Source of the DNA: Flavobacteriaceae bacterium UBA1903
Lineage (GTDB): Bacteria; Bacteroidota; Bacteroidia; Flavobacteriales; Flavobacteriaceae
DNA length: 64,000 nucleotides
NCBI GenBank assembly: GCA_002337605.1
Contig: DDGL01000014.1
Span: forward strand, 839,523 to 903,522
Direction: 5' to 3'
Shown: positions 60,159 through 64,000 of the stretch, piece after piece
How the letters are laid out: each line of letters opens with the position of its first letter
Numbering within the stretch: the first letter of the stretch is position 1
Made by a program: the position numbers and the translations under genes
Notes under the pieces: model-generated
Databases searched by the model: none
What the model was told of the DNA's origin: nothing
The model's input: only the letters and a program-made list of their open reading frames with translations

Positions 60159-63100
60159 TTTGTAGCTCGTTTTAATTGAAATTCCTGCTTCCAACTGAAT
60201 AAAACTGGCACAACAAATAGCGTTACAAGTGCTATAAGCATTCCGCCAAATGAAGGGATTGCCATCGGAATCATTATATCACTCCCACGACCTGTTGATG
60301 TCAATACAGGTAACAAAGCAAGAATAGTTGTTGCAGTTGTCATCAAACACGGACGGATACGCTTTTCTCCAGCTTCAACTACAGATGCCCTAATTTCCTG
60401 TTTTGTTTCTGGGGTATTTCTATCAAAGGTTTGGGTCAAATAAGTTGCCATAACCACACCATCATCAGTTGCAATACCGAATAGGGCAATAAAACCAACC
60501 CAAACGGCAACACTTAAATTAATGGTGTGCATTTGAAAAAGGTCTCGTAAATTCTCCCCAAAAAAGTTGAAGTTTAAGAACCAATCTTGCCCATAACCCC
60601 ATATCATCAAAAACCCACCTGCAAAAGCAACGGCAATACCCGTGAATACCATTAATGATGTACCAACGGAACGGAACTGGAAATAAAGGATGAGAAAAAT
60701 GATTGCTAGGGCTAAAGGCACAACAACGCTTAAAGTTTTTTCTGCACGTAATTGGTTTTCGTAGGTTCCTGTAAAGCGATAGTTAATCCCTTTTGGCACG
60801 ATAAGTTCCCCACTATCAATTTTTGATTGGATAAGCGCTTGTGCATTTTCCACCACATCTACTTCGGCGAAGCCATCAAGTTTATCAAAAAGAACATAGC
60901 CCACTAAAAATGTATCTTCACTCTTTATTACTTGTGGTCCTTGTTCATATCTAATAGTGACAAGTTCACTTAATGGCACTGGACTCCCTTTTTCAACAGG
61001 AACATAGATGTCTTTTAAATCATTAGGGTTTGCCCTTAATTCTCTAGGATAGCGAACTCGAATGCCATATCTTTCTCTACCTTCAACAGTCTGCGTAAGC
61101 ACCATTCCTCCAACAGATACTTGAATGACCTGTTGTACCTGTTCGATGGTAATTCCATATCGAGCCAATCGGTCTCTGTCAATATCCAATAATAGATAAG
61201 GTTTCCCGACAATACGGTCAGCAAATACGGCCTCATCCTTAACCCCATCTGCTTGCTTAAGAATATTTTCCAATTGTACTCCAAAGGCTTCAATTTCCTT
61301 TAAGTCTTGCCCTTTTACCTTTATTCCCATTGGTGCTCGCATACCGGTTTGTAACATTACCAAACGTGTTTCAATGGGTTGTAACTTGGGTGCAGAAGTA
61401 ACTCCAGGAAGCTTTGTGACTCTCACAATTTCTTTCCAAATATCATCTGGCGATTCAATTTCAGGTCGCCAGTTTCTAAAGTATTCTCCGTCATCATCTG
61501 GTATCAGTTGTGATATGTTGACAGAAAATGGGTCTGCTATTGCCGAAGCATCGTATGTTGCATTTTCAGTTTCTACTTCATTATTTGGATTGGTAACCAA
61601 CCTTCCGTCCTTTAGAATAAACAGTCCATCTTCATTTACCTTAAACCGCTGTCTTTTTCTTTTCTCATTTAATATATATTCAGACTTGTATTGAATGACG
61701 TTCTCATACATTGATAATGGTGCTGGGTCTAATGCAGATTCTGTACGACCAGATTTACCAACTACGGTTTCAATTTCAGGAATACTGGCCACAGCCATAT
61801 CCAATTGTTGCAATACCCGTTTGTTCTCTTCAACACCAGCGTGGGGCATTGAAGTGGGCATCAGCAAGAAAGAGCCTTCATTAAGAGATGGCATAAATTC
61901 CTTCCCTGTATTTTTCATAATCATTACCCCAAAAATTATAATGGCGGTGGGCAGGGAAAGAAACAATAGTTTATTCCGTAATGCCCAATTTAAAATACGC
62001 ACATAATACTTTCTGAAAAGTGTGAATACACCTAGAAGGCCAAAACAGATAAGTCCAACAAAAATCAAATTTATAAATATGCTGCGATCGACGCCAAGTG
62101 GTCTCCAATATTCTGCCAATAAGAATATGATAGCAAAAGCAGACACAAATATGTTAATCACATTGGCACGTTTTGGGGTAATCTTCTCCTTTAGCGAGAG
62201 GATACCAACCACACCAAATGCAACTAATATTAATCCTAGCGGGTAACCAAAAATAAGTGCTACAACACCCAAAATAATCATTGCTCCATTTAGTATATAA
62301 CTAAAAGAAGTCTTTATGCTACGCTTTTTAAATAAATATGCTGCGAACGGTGGGATTAAAAACAAGGCCACAATTAGGGATGCTGTTAGGGCAGCCGTTT
62401 TGGTAAAAGCCAATGGTCGAAACAATTTACCTTCAGCACCAATCATCGTGAATACAGGAATAAAGCTTATAATAGTGGTGAGTACCGCAGTCAATATTGC
62501 CCCAGAAACTTCGGCGGTTGCATTATATACTACCGTGTTCATTGGCAGGTTTTCCTCATTTTCATCAATATGCCGAAGCACATTTTCTGTAAGAATCACA
62601 CCCACATCGACCATTGTTCCAATAGCAATAGCAATACCTGACAAGGCCACAATATTGGCGTCTACATTAAACAGCTTCATTGAAATAAAAACCATCAATA
62701 CTGCAACAGGTAATAATCCTGAAATTAAAACCGAAGCCCTTAAATTAAATACCATTATAATAATTACGAAAATTGTAATTAAAATTTCTAATGTAAGTGC
62801 TTCGTCCAGCGTACCTAATGTTTCTTGAATAAGTTCTGTTCTATCATAAAAAGGAACAATGGTAAGTTGAGATGTTCTACCATCACTTAATGTTTTAGAG
62901 GGCAAACCTGAACTTAATTCATTGATTTTTTCCTTCACATTATTAATAACCGCCATAGGGTTAGCACCATATCGGGCTACCACGACACCACCTACAACTT
63001 CTGCTCCTTCTTTATCCAACAGCCCTCTTCTTGTTGCAGGTCCGTGGGAAACTTTTGCAATATCCTTTAAGCGTATTGAGGTAAAATTTTCTGATGTTAC

Positions 63101-63895
63101 TACAGCGTTTTCCAAATCGGCAATGGATTTGACATATCCCAAGCCACGTATCAGATATTCCGCTTGGTTAATTTCCAAAGTCTGTGCTCCAACATCCTTA
63201 TTACTCTGTTTTACAGCTTTTACAACTTCATTCAAACCAATTTTATACTGCTTCATCAACTCGGGGTTGACATCTACTTGATATTCCAAAACATAACCAC
63301 CAATTGAGGCGACTTCAGAAACACCACTTGCTGATGAAAGCGCATATTTCACGTAAAAATCTTGAATGCTTCGTAATTCCTGCAAATCCCAACCACCTGT
63401 TACGTTTCCGTTTTCATCACGACCTTCTAGCGTATACCAATATATTTGACCCAACCCGGTCGCATCAGGACCCAATGCAGGGTTTACTCCATCTGGTAAA
63501 AGTCCTGATGGTAGTGAATTTAGCTTTTCAAGTATTCGGCTTCGGCTCCAATAGAATTCGATATCCTCTTCAAAAATGATGTAGATACTTGAAAAGCCAA
63601 ACATAGATGAACTTCGTATGGTTTTGACACCTGGAATACCAAGAAGCGATGTGGTTAAAGGATAGGTAATTTGATCTTCAATATCCTGTGGGGATCGACC
63701 ATCCCATTTAGTAAATACAATTTGTTGGTTTTCGCCAATATCGGGAATGGCATCTACAGCCACAGGATTACGTGGAAGTGAACCAGTATTCCATTCAAAT
63801 GGGGCATTAACGACTCCCCAAGCCACAAATAAAGCTAATAGCAAAACTGCTACGAGTTTATTTTCAATTAGAAATTTGATGCTTTTATTCAGCAT
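60155..63895 (-). CDS. cusA: CusA-type RND heavy-metal efflux pump
   Basis: About 1246 residues from ATG 63895. Twelve membrane helices and two large periplasmic loops; characteristic segments PDIGENQQIVFTKWDGRSPQDIEDQ, shortened here as FTKWDGRSPQDIEDQIT, and MPSLNEGSFLLMPTSMPHAG. The Met-rich periplasmic positions typical of Cu/Ag pumps are plausible but were not mapped. It takes Cu(I)/Ag(I) from the periplasm out through CusB and CusC. The frame is open to 63964 upstream; MLNKSIKFLIENKLVAV is the usual start. The remaining 105 bp to the window edge hold its upstream region and no clear promoter. Confidence 0.93.
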   Translation of the reverse strand: MLNKSIKFLIENKLVAVLLLALFVAWGVVNAPFEWNTGSLPRNPVAVDAIPDIGENQQIVFTKWDGRSPQDIEDQITYPLTTSLLGIPGVKTIRSSSMFGFSSIYIIFEEDIEFYWSRSRILEKLNSLPSGLLPDGVNPALGPDATGLGQIYWYTLEGRDENGNVTGGWDLQELRSIQDFYVKYALSSASGVSEVASIGGYVLEYQVDVNPELMKQYKIGLNEVVKAVKQSNKDVGAQTLEINQAEYLIRGLGYVKSIADLENAVVTSENFTSIRLKDIAKVSHGPATRRGLLDKEGAEVVGGVVVARYGANPMAVINNVKEKINELSSGLPSKTLSDGRTSQLTIVPFYDRTELIQETLGTLDEALTLEILITIFVIIIMVFNLRASVLISGLLPVAVLMVFISMKLFNVDANIVALSGIAIAIGTMVDVGVILTENVLRHIDENEENLPMNTVVYNATAEVSGAILTAVLTTIISFIPVFTMIGAEGKLFRPLAFTKTAALTASLIVALFLIPPFAAYLFKKRSIKTSFSYILNGAMIILGVVALIFGYPLGLILVAFGVVGILSLKEKITPKRANVINIFVSAFAIIFLLAEYWRPLGVDRSIFINLIFVGLICFGLLGVFTLFRKYYVRILNWALRNKLLFLSLPTAIIIFGVMIMKNTGKEFMPSLNEGSFLLMPTSMPHAGVEENKRVLQQLDMAVASIPEIETVVGKSGRTESALDPAPLSMYENVIQYKSEYILNEKRKRQRFKVNEDGLFILKDGRLVTNPNNEVETENATYDASAIADPFSVNISQLIPDDDGEYFRNWRPEIESPDDIWKEIVRVTKLPGVTSAPKLQPIETRLVMLQTGMRAPMGIKVKGQDLKEIEAFGVQLENILKQADGVKDEAVFADRIVGKPYLLLDIDRDRLARYGITIEQVQQVIQVSVGGMVLTQTVEGRERYGIRVRYPRELRANPNDLKDIYVPVEKGSPVPLSELVTIRYEQGPQVIKSEDTFLVGYVLFDKLDGFAEVDVVENAQALIQSKIDSGELIVPKGINYRFTGTYENQLRAEKTLSVVVPLALAIIFLILYFQFRSVGTSLMVFTGIAVAFAGGFLMIWGYGQDWFLNFNFFGENLRDLFQMHTINLSVAVWVGFIALFGIATDDGVVMATYLTQTFDRNTPETKQEIRASVVEAGEKRIRPCLMTTATTILALLPVLTSTGRGSDIMIPMAIPSFGGMLIALVTLFVVPVLFSWKQEFQLKRATK

Positions 63896-64000
63896 AGAAA
63901 TGATTATTAAGTAATTATAAATCTTGTTTAAAAAGTGACAAACAAGCAGAAATGTCCAAAACAAATTAATGCAGGACTACAGTTCTAATTACTTAAAAAT

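Larger units (their letters stand above)
38688..64000. mobile_element. Integrated copper-resistance island (left end; right end beyond window)
   Basis: The boundary is a tRNA-Leu 3' fragment beside an inward-pointing tyrosine recombinase gene, followed by more than 23 kb of co-oriented metal-handling genes unlike the housekeeping genes to the left. I see no plasmid, conjugation, transposase or phage structural gene in the visible part, so the type (ICE, mobilisable island or decayed element) cannot be decided. The far att site lies beyond 64000. Confidence 0.65.

Noticed and set aside
63896..64000. Possible third copy of the 27-bp element upstream of cusA (AAATGATTATTAAGTAATT)
   Set aside because: Only a loose AT-rich resemblance; the TACAAATCATTC core is absent, so it is not called.
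1..64000. CRISPR arrays, transposases, toxin-antitoxin or phage structural genes
   Set aside because: No regularly spaced repeats and no proteins with such motifs were seen on either strand.

Overview
The window comes from a member of the Bacteroidota, most likely a (marine) Flavobacteriaceae. The DNA is AT-rich. Several genes are preceded by the Bacteroidota-type -7 element TAnnTTTG rather than an E. coli-like -10. The gene families are typical of flavobacteria: MiaE, DUF1206, DUF4286, DUF6090-like, HTTM, L25/Ctc, an OlsF-like acyltransferase fusion and TM2 pairs. I cannot name a genus from sequence alone.

Positions 1-38,600 are ordinary chromosome. It starts with the edge of a histone-deacetylase-like gene, then tex and metG. 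Next is a tight minus-strand DNA-repair operon (MBL-fold exonuclease, ATP-dependent ligase, Lhr-type helicase, PdeM phosphoesterase) into which a transglutaminase-like gene and a PpiC-type isomerase gene are built. A plus-strand stretch carries TerB-like, GNAT, aspartate kinase and OlsF-like genes, with fbp on the minus strand among them. A long minus-strand run of housekeeping genes follows: miaE, flavodoxin-like, TM2 pair, cutC, two VOC proteins, hydroxyacid dehydrogenase, cupin, thioesterase, mgtE, rsmA, TPR, serS, HTTM, ribF, pth, rplY and prs. Short palindromic repeats of one family are embedded in frame in metG, lhr and the exonuclease gene.

At about 38,690-38,770 lies the 3' part of a tRNA-Leu(CAA) gene whose 5' part does not fold properly. 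A tyrosine recombinase gene starts 130 bp further on and points inward. This looks like one attachment end of an integrated island that runs to the right edge of the window. The other end is not seen.

The island (about 40,200-64,000) is almost entirely minus-strand and devoted to copper or a similar soft metal. It encodes a P1B ATPase with a CopZ-like chaperone, a Cys-rich four-helix copper-storage-like protein, an AraC-type regulator with an HMA-like sensor end, and a CusABC-type RND pump with cusB set about 12 kb from cusAC. It also encodes a multicopper oxidase fused to a CopB-like outer-membrane barrel, two free DUF3347 proteins plus a third copy on CusB, and DUF302, DUF305, haem-binding, PepSY, DUF2911, DUF2231, HMA-MauE and permease proteins. 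A pore-loop channel and an FMN-dependent glutamate-synthase-like enzyme are also present. Together these would expel copper from the cytoplasm and periplasm, oxidise Cu(I), and buffer it in the envelope. A conserved 27-bp element upstream of both copA and the Cys-rich gene is a candidate operator for the AraC-type regulator. A pair of related hairpins fills the only long gap in the island (54,064-54,468).
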